Shown: piece by piece, positions 22,591-33,357 of the stretch
Position numbering within the stretch: position 1 is the stretch's first letter
Layout of the letters: the number at the start of each line of letters is the position of its first letter
Source: Salticus scenicus
Taxonomy: Eukaryota > Arthropoda > Arachnida > Araneae > Salticidae
Assembly (NCBI GenBank): GCA_963930645.1
Contig: OZ005652.1
Location: 319,360,244-319,424,243 of the forward strand
Direction: 5' to 3'
DNA length: 64,000 bases
Position numbers and translations under genes: made by a program
Notes under the pieces: model-generated
Databases searched by the model: none
What the model saw: the letters and a program-made list of their open reading frames with translations, nothing else
What the model was told of the DNA's origin: nothing

Positions 22591-22924
22591 AAAAATAATA
22601 ATTAAAAAAAACGAAAAAAAAAAAAACGAATAAATTCACTACGCATAAAAAACTATACAATTCGTGTGACAGGAGCCTAAAACGTAACTATAAAATCAAA
22701 ACATTTAAACACTGTGGGGTTCACCCGCTCGCATACACACCTCCATAACGCTATAAATATATAACTGCAAAAGTAACAAAAGTGAATGTAAGAAATCTCA
22801 AAACGTACAGGGACACCAGAATCTCAAAGTACGATTTTTTTTTTCTCATCATTACAATACTTTCCAATGTTGTAAAACCCTGTTTTAAAGTAAAAATTGA
22901 CATTTAAATAATAAAAAAATAATT
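22591..22924. other. A-rich spacer with repeat tail relic
   Basis: Runs of A and AAAAAC follow the array. Bases 22795-22870 contain aaacgtacagggacaccaga and attacaatactttccaatg, a relic of the shared 3' tail module seen at the other tandem-unit elements. Confidence 0.45.
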
Positions 22925-23335
22925 AGTATGTCTTGACTATCACAAAACTTTCTTCTGTATTTTCCTATACAAATTCACGTAGTAAAAATTATTTGTTAAA
23001 ATTGTTATGTATCAAAAATATTTTTTGTTATGAACACAGACAATTTTCAGTCACCAATTTAAATTAAGGTCCATCTAAATATAAAGTTTGGTTAAATTCC
23101 TTTCACTGGTACGTGAGATACAGCGTTCTCAAAAAATTGGTATCACACAAATACGCAGACAGACACACACAAAAACATAAACAGACATTTTCTGAAAGTG
23201 TTCAAATCATGTACAGGAGACCTCGAAACGTGCAAATCTGTCGAAAAACTGAGGTCAAAAATTTCCACGAATAAAATGCATTTTTAAATATGTAGAAGAA
23301 AACAAATATTAGAGTATACAATGTGTCATAAAGTA
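22925..23335 (+). mobile_element. Short family 1-like element with shared 3' tail
   Basis: It starts with ctatcacaaaactttcttct, also found at 31520. It continues through a body shared with that locus and a (CA)-rich stretch (23150-23180). It ends with the conserved tail aggagacctcgaaacgtgca and aatct-gtcgaaaaactgaggt. The terminal hairpin is not clear. The element lacks the 298-bp direct unit of the 5.3-kb copy. Confidence 0.45.
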
Positions 23336-23655
23336 GAAAAATAATCTTTTACTCAAAATGCTGGTATTAGAATCTCTGAACAGTGAAGAGCAATGGCAGA
23401 GGAAATAGACAGAAATTCTTTCTCTCTATTTGTACACATTTTACATTTTCTCAAAAAATCGTCAGTTAGTCATTGAAGATAAATTTTCAAAGCTTTAATG
23501 TCAAATAATTCAGTGAATACTAACATTTAAGGGTACTTGGCATCACTGAAGATTTTATATAAAAGTTTATATTTCTATTTAATATTTATAAATTAAATTA
23601 TATCCGTATTTTTATTTTTATTTTTATTATTATTATTATTATTTTTTAATAAATT

Positions 23656-24146
23656 GTATACTCAAGCAACAGTTCTTATGGTTTTTATTTCTATTTTTTA
23701 TTTTTTAGATTTGGAATCTTGAAACTGAATTTATTTAGTTAGCATTTTTTCATGAATTTAATATTTTCAAAATGCTTAAACTTCTTCGGATAATTAAGAA
23801 AAGACTTAATATTTTTTTTGGATGTTTAATAGAACCTATTTAAAAGAATTAAGGATGGTTTTGTAATATCTTTAAAAGAAAAAATACTAAAAATAAAAAT
23901 TTAACAAAAATCAGATTTTTTAAAGAAATTTTTACATAAACACTTACTTTTTTTTTTTTTTTCAAAAATTAATTGATAAATTTAAAAATCCTCCATACAC
24001 AAATCTTTTAAATATGTTTAAATATATTTCTTTTAAATATATTCTATTAAACATAAAATAATCTGCTTAAAAAAATTTTTGAATCCCAAATTCTTAATGT
24101 ATCGTATCACATAAATATTTTCGAAGTTAGAATAAAATTTAATTTG

Positions 24147-24178
<32 letters not shown>

Positions 24179-24835
24179 CTTTTTTGTTTATTAACCAAAA
24201 AAATTGATGAAATTTGAAATGCAAGTTGGTCTTGTGGGGTACAGGTTGTATATTATGTTTTTGTGTTCGTGAGAGAAAATTAAAAAAAAATTGAAAACTG
24301 CAATTTTTAATCCCACTTCAAAAACATGTGACTTAATGTGAAGCAGATTTTTTTTTCTCCTAACGGTTTCCATACAATGTTCTGCTGTTGCCACCTAAAT
24401 TTCATACTTTAGTTAATTTAAAAAAAATTAATTGTCTGATCGATAAGCTGTTTAATCGGATTCACAAAAATTTTCCCTTTCATTTGGTACCTTATTTGTA
24501 ACGATACGACTGATATTTCTAATTTATTTTCTAATTTGTTTTCCTCATTTTTAACATAAATGTACGTTTTTTTTTCTTTCTTTCTTTCTTTCTTATTCTG
24601 TCGAAAAACAAAATTGGCAACAATTAAATTTGTTGAGATTTACAAACATACCGGAGTGAATGACAGTAAGTACATAAGAATTTGGGGGGAAATATGAAGT
24701 CTTTTCTTAAATATCTGTAGAAATTTAAGCATTTTGAATATCATAAATTCATGAAAAAATGCAAACTGTGTAAACGAATCCAGATTTGTAAAAAAAATAA
24801 TTAAAAACCATAAGAATTGTTGTTGTCTGAGTATA
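23656..24835. repeat. 1.2-kb inverted-repeat element
   Basis: The left terminal block tatactcaagcaacagttct is matched in inverted order by the right end (agaattgttg-ttgtctgagtata). Further blocks pair inward: ttatggtttttat, ttttttcatgaatttaatatt, caaaatgcttaaa and aagaaaagactt. The arms are about 170-180 bp. The centre contains A- and T-tracts (23948-23962, 24149-24174) and copies of a short dispersed block (catttggtaccttatttgta) also seen near 46840. No transposase is present. Confidence 0.6.
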
Positions 24836-25699
24836 TATAATAGTATAACAGTATATATAATAGTATTATAATATTATATAAAATATTAACTATTATATAT
24901 TATTGCAACTATTATATATAACAGTATTATATAATAGTTGCACATTTTTGTATATGACTTTTCAATGATATGATTTCATATTTCTGAGTTGAACTTTTTT
25001 GTATGCACAGGAGCACTACGAAAAGTTATTTATTTATTTATTTTTTAATACATGGATCCTTATAAAATATATGACATAAAATTAGCTGCTGCATGTCATT
25101 AGAAATATTTGTGTAATCGAAAATAAAATGCTAATGTTAATAGTTTAAAATGTAGCTTTCTAATCACGAGAAATCAATACTTTATCCCGGAAATAAGATA
25201 AGACTGTAATTTTATTACAAATGGAGAAAATGTTTTCACATTTTAGCAATGCTAAACTATTATTTTTTGCCTAATTTACTCCGAATTCCAATTATTACTG
25301 GAGCGGAATCCGAAAATTTTCTTCACGAGCTTAGAATCATAGACTCCTGAATTAAAAAATAAATAATGAACTGTTTTCTAAAGTTTGTTAGCTAATTGAA
25401 GTCGAAAAAACGTACAATGCTTTCTGAACAGAATGAGTTCTATGTAATTATACCATAAAATGTTTCGTAATAAATTAGAATTCGAAAGAGTTATTATTGT
25501 TTTTGGAATGGTTGTATACAGAAGAATATTTTATTAGATTGCTCTAATAAAATGAGTAGTGTCACTCTTAAAAGCTGTAATCATTTTAGTTTTTTACTAC
25601 AATCCATTTTAATAGGTTATTACTTACCTTTATTTAAAAATAGTATATGACCCCGTCAAAAATGACGGAATGTGAAATCAGTTAAGGTAGTGAATCAAT
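24836..25699. other. AT-rich spacer
   Basis: TATA/ATTATA-rich sequence occupies 24836-24945. The rest shows nothing recognisable. Confidence 0.45.
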
Positions 25700-25730
25700 G
25701 AATGCCTTGCCTGCTTCGCTGGGCACTATA
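25700..25730 (-). mobile_element. Helitron 3'-end-like relic, minus strand
   Basis: On the minus strand the sequence AGTGCCCAGCGAAGCAGGCA resembles the 3' hairpin segment of Helitrons, such as the perfect one at 47816-47832. A terminal CTRR is not preserved in the right place, so this is a relic. Confidence 0.3.
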
Positions 25731-25735
25731 TTTAA

Positions 25736-25817
25736 AGGGGACTAATGTGCAAGTTGCACCTGACGGGACTAATATGCAAGTTGTACCTGACGGGACTAAT
25801 GTGCAAGTTGCACCGAA
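25736..25817. repeat. 27-bp triplicate minisatellite
   Basis: Three near-identical 27-bp units (gggactaatgtgcaagttgc followed by acctgac) lie in tandem. They follow directly after the Helitron-like relic. The unit is a multiple of three, but there is no open frame around it. Confidence 0.85.
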
Positions 25818-26023
25818 CGAACAAACTATTTCTTTTAACGAAAATACCTACTAACCCAGGATGATAGGTCTAATATAACGTACCATATTACATCGTAATA
25901 TAACTCAGTACTTATTTCGCTTTCTTCTTCGACTTGTTTTAATAAGTATTTTTTATATGCATGGGCAAATTTAATACTTTTAATTTTTCGCGTGAAAACA
26001 TTTTTTCCTCTTATGCCCCCCCC

Positions 26024-26026
<3 letters not shown>

Positions 26027-26103
<77 letters not shown>
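26027..26103. repeat. (A)n-(TA)n microsatellite
   Basis: An A-tract of about 28 bases is followed by about 20 TA repeats. Confidence 0.95.
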
Positions 26104-26207
26104 CAATAACTGGTAAATCTTTTTGGCAATAATCATAAATTTAAATGTCCAATTTTGAAATTATTTTCATATTTTAATTAATTCTAAAATATCTAATCAA
26201 AACTTCG

Positions 26208-26238
26208 TTACAAATAAGGTACCATATTTGTAACGAAG
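26208..26238. repeat. Perfect short hairpin
   Basis: CGTTACAAATA and its inverted copy TATTTGTAACG surround an 8-nt loop AGGTACCA. The block ggtaccttatttgtaac follows once more at about 26246. Similar GGTACC-TATTTGTA sequences lie near 24486 and 46840, so it belongs to a dispersed repeat. Confidence 0.7.
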
Positions 26239-26779
26239 TAACTATAGGTACCTTATTTGTAACCTTCTTTATTTTAACTAATTTGATAAATATGACGTCA
26301 CAATCAACTGTTTGTTTATATCAGATAAGTACATTATCATGATTGCAGGAAAATGATGTAATAACTATAAGCCCATAATTTTTATGATTGAATTTTATAT
26401 TACATTTTAATTTTATCCTCCATGGGTATTTTAGAATCGCAATGGTAGTTATAAACTTTCGTTGAAATCATTTTACATATTGAGATTAAGGGAAAAGTGC
26501 TAGAATAAAAAATGTTCAGTTTTGAAAGATCTTTCTAATGATGTAACATTTATGCAGATTAATAAAAAAATAAAAAAATAAAAATAAAAATACATAGCAT
26601 TTCTAAGGGGGAAAAAAAAAAAGACTACCAAAAGTCTCTGTTTTGAAGCGGTCTAAACCGGAATCGTTCCTCACAGAAGATGGTCATTATTATTATTGAT
26701 GTCGATTTCGTGTGTTCAATTTTGAAAAAAAAAAAAAAAAAAAAATCAACCCTTGAGTAATACAATTGACAACATTTTA
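26239..26779. other. AT-rich spacer
   Basis: (AAATA)n lies near 26562-26592, with A-tracts at 26611-26621 and 26724-26744. No gene is seen. Confidence 0.45.
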
Positions 26780-27561
26780 CACTGTAAAAAATATTTTCTA
26801 AAAAATGAACTAAATTGTCTCAAAATAGCTCCGAAACAATACATACTTAAATTTGAAAACCCATGTACTTATTTTTTAGCACATTGACATGCTCAAAAAT
26901 GGGGTTGACCAATAAGAATCCCATTATCCCTATGTTTAATATGTCAATATACTCAAAAACGAGTACATGGGTTTTCAAATCTTAATATATATAAATCTCG
27001 TGTCACAATGTTTGTCCTCAATGGACTCCTAAACCACTTAACCGATTATAATAAAATTTGCACACCATGTGCAGTTCGATCCAACTTGAGAGATAGGATA
27101 GTTTAAATCTCAAATTATAGTCGCAATTTTAATTTATTGCTAATTATTTGTTATAATTTCAATATTTCATTATTTCAATTTCTAATTATGATTAAATTAT
27201 TTTGAATACATCATTCGAAAGATATTTTAAAGTTCTTTTAAATTATCGAAAGTTTTCACCAGATTTACACGTTTTGAGGTGTCCTGAATCAGTTTTCTTT
27301 TATATCTCAGAAATTAATTTAAAAAAATTTCATAAGTAATACATCATTTGAAAGCTTTGTTGACTTGATACACATTTTAAAGTACTTTTACATTATCGAA
27401 AATGGAATTCGAGATTTCACCCGATTTACACGTTTTGAGGTGTCCTGATTAGGTTTTTTTTTTTTTTATCTCAGCTACTAATTAAAATAATTTTATAAGT
27501 AATAGATCATTAGAAAGCTTTTTTTGATTTGGAATCGAACAGTGGATTACAGAAATTTCTA

Positions 27562-28244
27562 CCGCCAGATGGCGCTGTAATACATTCAAATTTCAATATT
27601 TCAATTTCTAATTATGATTAAATTATTTTTAATGCATCATTCGAAAGATATTTTAAAGTTCTTTTATATTATCGACAGTTTTCACCAGATTTACACGTTT
27701 TGAGGTCTCCTGAATTAGTTTTCTTTTGTATCTCAGCTACTAATTAAAATAATTTCGTAAGTAATACATCATTAGAAAGCTTTTCGAACAGTGGAATACA
27801 GAAATTTGTACCGCCAGATGGCGCTGTAATATTTTAAAATTTCAATATTTCAATTTCTAATTATGATTAAATTATTTTTAATACAGCATTCGAAAGATAT
27901 TTTAAAGTTCTTTTAAATTATTGAAAGTTTTCACCAGATTTACACGTTTTGAGGTGCCCTGAATCAGTTTTTTTTTTGTATCTCAATTATTAATTAAAAA
28001 ATTCATAAGTAATACATCATTTGAAAGCTTATTTTAGTTGATACACATTTTAAAGTACTTTTGCATTATCGAAAATGGAATTCGAGATTTCACCCGATTT
28101 ACACGTTTTGAGGTGTCCTGATTAGGTTTTCTTTTGTATCTCATCTACTAATTAAAATAATTTCATGAGTAATACATCATTTGAAAGCTTTGTTGATCTG
28201 GAATGGAACAATAGATTACAGAAATTTCTACCGCCAGATGGCGC
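27562..28244 (+). promoter_or_regulatory. Three CTCF-like motifs in the Helitron repeats
   Basis: The 14-mer CCGCCAGATGGCGC occurs at 27562-27575, 27811-27824 and 28231-28244, once per repeat unit. It matches the CTCF core consensus CCASYAGRKGGCRS at 13 of 14 positions. It is also nearly palindromic (CGCCA-GA-TGGCG), so it could be kept for another reason. Binding is not shown by sequence. Confidence 0.35.
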
Positions 28245-28485
28245 TGTAATATTTTTAATTTCAATATTTCATATTCTAATTATGATTAAATTATTTTTAA
28301 TACATCGTTCGAAAGATATTTTAAAGTTCTTTTACATTATCGAAAGTGGAATTCGAGATTTCACCTGATTTACAATTTAAAGTGTCCTGATCAGGTTTTC
28401 TTTTGCATCTCAGCTAATTGAGTAAGACCGTTCAAAATTGGTATATGCAAGTTAATTAGGAGGGGCTGGAACGGTGGGGAAGGAA

Positions 28486-28870
28486 TAGGCGCGCAGCGCG
28501 CATGGGTTTGGGACCCGGTGCGAGTTTTTACCCGATGATAAAAGATTTTTTTTTAATTTAATTTTCTTAATAAAAGTTTGAGTTGAGAAGGAATATGCGT
28601 GTACAGCGCACGTATATCCTCAAACGTGCGCGCGCAGCGCGCATGGGTCTGCGCTGCCGAAGGCAGTGGCGTCCCGGTGTGAGTTTTTACCCGATGCTAA
28701 ATGATATATTTTTTAATTCCTTTTCTTGAGAATGAAAGTTTATGAGTAATAACATGGAATTTTGAGAAGTCATAAGGATGGTGAAGGAATACTTGCGCGC
28801 AGTGCACGGGTCTACGCTGCCGAAGGCAGTGGGGACCCGGTGCGACATTTTTCCTGATCAGATTTTTTTT
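28486..28870 (+). repeat. GC-rich triplicate units near the Helitron 3' end
   Basis: Three units of about 145-165 bp begin near 28488, 28628 and 28793. They carry gcgcgcagcgcgcatgggt, the hairpin CTGCC-GAA-GGCAG (units 2 and 3) and acccggtgcgagtttttacc. Such GC-rich islands contrast sharply with the surrounding AT-rich DNA. Confidence 0.75.
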
Positions 28871-29340
28871 TCTTTTTTTATCACATGATAAAAATTAATG
28901 CAATTTTGAGAATTCATTAATTATTGTGATTCATTTAAAAATAGTGACCAGCGAAGCGGGCGTAGCCTGCTAGTTTAAGTATATATATTTTCGGAGCTAT
29001 TTTGGGACAGCTTAGCTCATTTTTAAGACATTTTTAAGACTCGTTTTTAACAGTGTATCATTAAAAAAAAAAATTAATAAAATCTTTAAAATTTTGACTA
29101 GAACTAACTGTTAAATTATTGCAGTATTTTTCAAAAATTTTGTTATTTTTAAAACAATTTTTCAATTCTTTTTTTTTTTTTAAGTCAAAGACAATTTGCG
29201 AAATAAGCTTTGGATGATTATTTCGCCCAAAGTTCTTTCTTTTTATCATTGTTAATGCTAGTTATAAACTAATGAAATGATGCTGTACTTAATGAAACGG
29301 CATTATACAAATATAGAATTTAGCACAAAGCTATACATTT

Positions 29341-30165
29341 TTATCACTTTCTAACAAGTATGAAAAGTGTTAATGACTTTGGTTTGTCTGTCTGTATGTC
29401 CGCGCTCTAACTCTGGAAATATTCATAGAATTTCTTGAAACTGATACATGTTATTCCAATACGCTATCGGATGTTCCTCAGTTGAAAATGGAGTAAATAC
29501 CACTACTGGTTTGGGTATAGGGTCACCCGAAAGTATTCCAAAGCATTGTGTTTTATGAGAGGTATTTTCATAAATCATATTTTAATACTTTTACTTTGCA
29601 CAATTCATAATGAAATTTTAAAATATATTATTCAACTTCACTATCACATGTTTTCTATTGAAAATGGAATAAATGCCGCTAGTTGTTTGTGTACAGGGAC
29701 ACACGGAAGTATTCCAAAGCATTGTGTTCTATGAGAGGTAGATATTTTTATAAATATAAACCATACTTTAATAACTTTGTACAAATCTTAATGAAATTTA
29801 AATATGTTATTCATATGTTCAAAAGAATTTTTTCTATAGAATATAGTATGGTTAGCAAGAAGATTTACAGGACCCCACAAAAATATTCAGTTACACTAAG
29901 GGTTATCATTGGAAATTTGATGGAATTGCATTTCATTTACATTAAGCGTTTTTAACACTTTCTAAGATTTTTTAAGTGCGAATATGATTTGAATTAGTAT
30001 ATCTGCCTGCCTGTCTCCAACGTCCATAAATATTTTCAGAATTTATTAAAAATGATATATGCTATTAAAGTTCACAATTGAATGTTCCCTATATAAAATG
30101 GCATTAATAGCCATGTATAAAAAGTTTGTTAACAGGTATACCTCAAAAATGCCAATACATGGCAT
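29341..30165 (-). mobile_element. Family 3 element, minus strand, one full and one partial copy
   Basis: The minus-oriented copy at 29341-29965 starts with its 3' hairpin (CACTTT-ctaacaagtatga-AAAGTG). It then has gtctgtctgtatgtccgcgc, two internal units with gaaagtattccaaagcattg, the mid-block tatagaatatagtatggtta and the 5' end ttaagcgtttttaacacttt. A second, truncated copy continues head-to-tail from 29966. Frames at 29546-29734, 29683-29955 and 30046-30279 are readings through this repeat. Confidence 0.65.
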
Positions 30166-30837
30166 TTCACTGAAAAATAAAAATAATAAAAATAAAAATA
30201 AAGGAGAAAAAATACTCAAATGTGAGTGAAATTGTGTCAAATTTGAATATGTTACATACTCAAAATAGCTCCGAAACAAATATTATCAAATTAAAAAATC
30301 CCGTGTACTCGTAACTGAGTATATTGACATGCTCATAAATTGGCATCGACCTTCGTGAATCCCAGAATCCCAAACATGATTCTCATTCATGTGTTCTTCC
30401 GGAAATCAGTGTAAAACCGGCATGATATATAGTTCTAGAAATTTTAGCGAATAAATTTTGTGTTTGAACCTTTTCTGTTTAAATTTGTAGAAATTCTGTT
30501 AAAAAATTTCGTTTAGTTCAGCATATTTATAATAAATTATACAGTGCGGAGGTATTAATTTGAAGACATGCGATATTTCATAAATGTGACAAGCAAATTT
30601 TCCTTTTTTAAAGAAAATTACTAATTTTGAATGAGTACGTACATTTACGCATTTTGGAGCACTTTATATTTAACGGTGTTATTTAGGAGAAAATTTTTTA
30701 TAAATCACATTTAAATAACTTTCTACTGCAAAAATCATAAAGAAATTGACATTTATTGTTAATATGCTAAAGTAATATTTTGTATAGAATATGATACGTT
30801 TAGCGTTCAGATTTACGGAGCTACACTAAAATATTCA
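30166..30837 (-). repeat. Relics of the TA-site MITE and of family 3
   Basis: Bases 30225-30345 repeat part of the MITE of 26780 (ctcaaaatagctccgaaaca, tatattgacatgctcataaa). From about 30670 to 30837 the 5' half of a family 3 element follows on the minus strand, ending at the unsplit MITE. The rest is AT-rich. Confidence 0.5.
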
Positions 30838-31124
30838 CGTTGTGAAAAATAGTTTCTTAAAAACGAGCTAAATTTTCTCAAAATAGCTCCGAAACAATAT
30901 ATACTTAAATTTGAAAACCCATGTACTCATTTTTGAGTACATGGATCACATTTTTGCGACATGCTCAAAAATGGGGTTGACCAATAAGAATCCCACTATC
31001 CCCCTGTTTGACATGTGAATATACTCAAAATTGAGTATACTGGTTTTCAAATTTAAGTATATTATTGTTTCGGAGTAATTTGGAGACAACTTAGCTCATT
31101 TTTAAGAAACCATTTATAAACGTG
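30838..31124. mobile_element. Unsplit copy of the TA-site MITE, inside a family 3 element
   Basis: About 287 bp, with inverted ends (gtgaaaaatagtttcttaaa against its inverse). It includes ctcaaaatagctccgaaaca, the gagtacatgg palindromic centre and gttttcaaatttaagtatat, which is the empty site of the Helitron at 26980. The family 3 sequence resumes at about 31125 (acaataagggctgcatttcc) and ends in a hairpin-like acactttcg...aaaagtg near 31170-31195. Confidence 0.75.
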
Positions 31125-31514
31125 CAGACACAATAAGGGCTGCATTTCCATTTGTGTTAAGCATTTTTAACACTTTCGAACAATGTTTAAAAGTGATTAT
31201 GAATTTAATCAGCTTGTCTCACTGATTTTCTGTCCCTTTGTCTGTCTTTTGTGTGATAGCATTGGAAAAGAACACTGAGAGTTATGCGATACAACGAGTA
31301 CGTACAGTTGGAAAGTGATAATGATCAATGCATACTGCATGATTTTTCATTCTTGTTGTAATTGGAAATCCTAATTAAGCCTAATTATTAATTATGCTAA
31401 TGAAACTAAATGTATTATTTTTCCTAAAGGAGCAAAAGTGTTGTTTAAAACCAGATATTTTTATTGGTATACATATTTTATGAAAAGTCGATATTTCAAA
31501 AATAAAATAAAACT

Positions 31515-32540
31515 TGTATATTGTGGCTATCACAAAACTTCCATTTATTTCTTACTTTACAAATTTACACAGTGCAAATTATTTATTAAAATTATTATTT
31601 ATCAAAATTAGTTTCCATTTTGAGTGCAGACGATTTTCATATGAGAAAAGTATAAAACTAAATGTGGAAAGAAAGTCTATTTTGTCTCTTACAGAGGACA
31701 TATTAGGATATGAATTTTTTCAAGCTTCTCTTTTTGAGGAAAAGAAAAAAGAGAGAGTTTCATTTAAAATTATTAAAGGTACAGTCGGTAACAAAAGTGT
31801 CCGAACACTAGCAAAAATTCCTATGTAAAAAAAGGTACACTTCATACGGTTTTGTTAAATAAATCCTTGTAGAATCCTGTTCTTAGACTAATTAAGAACA
31901 TGATTCGACAAGGATTTATTTACCAAAACCTTATGAAGTGTACTTTTTTTTACATAGGAATTTTTGCTAGTGTTCGGACACTTTTGTTACCGTCTGTATT
32001 GTTCAACCACTCGTTTTAAATATATTGGCAAGTTCTCTTGAAAAAATTCTTATATTGAAAATTTAAACCACCGAGTAGGTGTACTTCCGCCACGAGAAGT
32101 GCCTCCTGCTTCTACGTAATTGATGCTCTTACATGTACAGAATTTTTTTTTATCCTGGTTGACTACTATTACAAAAATATAAATTTTTAATTTTACAATG
32201 AATGGTTAAAAATAATATCCATTGTGTTCATTTTATGAAACGTTGTTTTATAGTTGTCATATTAAAGTTATGAAATAAATAAATGAAAGAAAGAGGTGGG
32301 ATGACAATTTTACCTGTTGAGCGATATTCACTGAAAAAAAGATAGACTATAATGTTTCTAAATGTGCAGCTAAATTTAAGTTTTTATGAAATTCTGTGCA
32401 TTAGTTTATGATTTAGAGCTGTCGCAAAATGTTTCATAATCAGGCAACCATTTTCTAAAAATGGTGAGATCGTATTCGAAACCTTTTAAAACGTGTAAAT
32501 TCATCAAAAATGGGAATTTTTTTAGGAATCCAATAATTTT
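31515..32540 (+). mobile_element. Family 1-like element carrying a MITE
   Basis: It starts with ctatcacaaaacttccattt and shares the body of 22925-23335 (attatttattaaaattatta, tatcaaaa, gacgattttcat-like). It ends with the conserved tail cgaaaccttttaaaacgtgt at about 32483-32502. The palindromic MITE at 31782-31996 has inserted into it. The 104-codon frame at 31514-31828 is this junction read through, not a gene. Confidence 0.5.
31782..31996. mobile_element. 213-bp palindromic MITE, copy 3
   Basis: Both arms are complete, from CAGTCGGTAACAAAAGTGTC to the right end TTACCGTCTG, which differs by one base from the family. A TA lies on both sides (31780-31781, 31997-31998). Length is 215 bp. Confidence 0.93.
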
Positions 32541-33357
32541 TTCTGATGAATGTAGAAGAAAGCCCAAATATTACATTATAAAATAAAATTTAAATAAATT
32601 TATTATTTTTTTTTACAACTCTAATGTGAGTATTATTGAAATTTATTTTTACTACCTGTAAAGCTTGTCTAGTAAAATTATTAATATAATTCTTTTTTCT
32701 TTTTTAATAAAATACTCGTTTAATCCTGATAACTAGATTGTTAATACTTTTACTAGCGAGTGTAGAGTTTTAATTGGATAATGAATGGGATATATTTTTA
32801 AATCGATCTGGTTTTTAAAAAAGGGATGGAATTTCAGCGAGTTTGTTCACATCACATAAAAAATTCTGTGAGGCTAATCTGTTCTTAATACAACAGTAAT
32901 TTGTGAGAAAGTAAACCTAGAAATATGTAAATGTAAGTCCTTTAACATTTTTAGTGAAGGTTTTCACATTCACGATGACTAAGTATGTTAACCACTGGGT
33001 TCAGTAAACCTGTTTTATGTAGCGGTTAGATAACCTCTTGGTGTTAGTTTAAAACTGTAAAGGGTCAAATACCTTTGCTCAGGGGGACTATAAGATTTGT
33101 ATCTAGAAAAAAGAAAATGTATATCTTTACTTCAAAGGGAGACTTTCGTAGCATTTAGGGTGGTGTGCTTCTAAAGGATTTTTATTTTAATAAGTAATGT
33201 TGTGTTTGTAAAATAATTGATATCGGTACAATTATTTCAAACTATTTTTAGCAAAAAAGAAGCTTTTATTTTCAACTTCTAAAAGTAAATAAATAAATAA
33301 ATAAATAAAAGTAAAATAAATAATAATAAAAAATAAATAAATAAATAAAATGAAATA
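32541..33357. other. Spacer, no recognised gene
   Basis: AT-rich, with (AAAT)n at 33285-33350. Nothing else is recognised. Confidence 0.45.

Larger units (their letters stand above)
26980..28973 (+). mobile_element. Non-autonomous Helitron, 1994 bp
   Basis: The 5' end is TCTTAATATATATAAATCTC followed by GTGTCACAATGTTTGTCC, a classic Helitron start. The 3' end is gaccagcgaagcgggcgtag and cctgCTAG: a short imperfect hairpin (CCAGC-GAA-GCGGG) before the terminal CTAG. The flanks are A on the left and T on the right, with no target duplication, as expected. Joining the flanks gives tttcaaatttaagtata, exactly the sequence at the matching point of the unsplit MITE copy (about 31045-31062). The interior has about four direct units with gaaagatattttaaagtt and gatttacacgttttgaggtg, then three GC-rich units. 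It encodes no RepHel protein and must be moved in trans. Confidence 0.92.
26780..29055. mobile_element. MITE split by a Helitron
   Basis: The ends read CACTGTAAAAAATATTTTCT (left) and CACTGTTAAAAACGAGTCTT (right, reverse complement). Each is next to a TA (26778-26779, 29056-29057). Without the 1994-bp Helitron the MITE is 282 bp and folds back on itself (ctcaaaatagctccgaaaca against its inverse). A second, unsplit copy lies at 30838-31124. A shorter relic is at about 30225-30345. Confidence 0.85.

Noticed and set aside
31514..31828. 104-codon open frame ending in GTVGNKSVRTLAKIPM
   Set aside because: The C-terminal residues come from the palindromic MITE arm, and the same ending appears at 12775; the rest is a repeat element.
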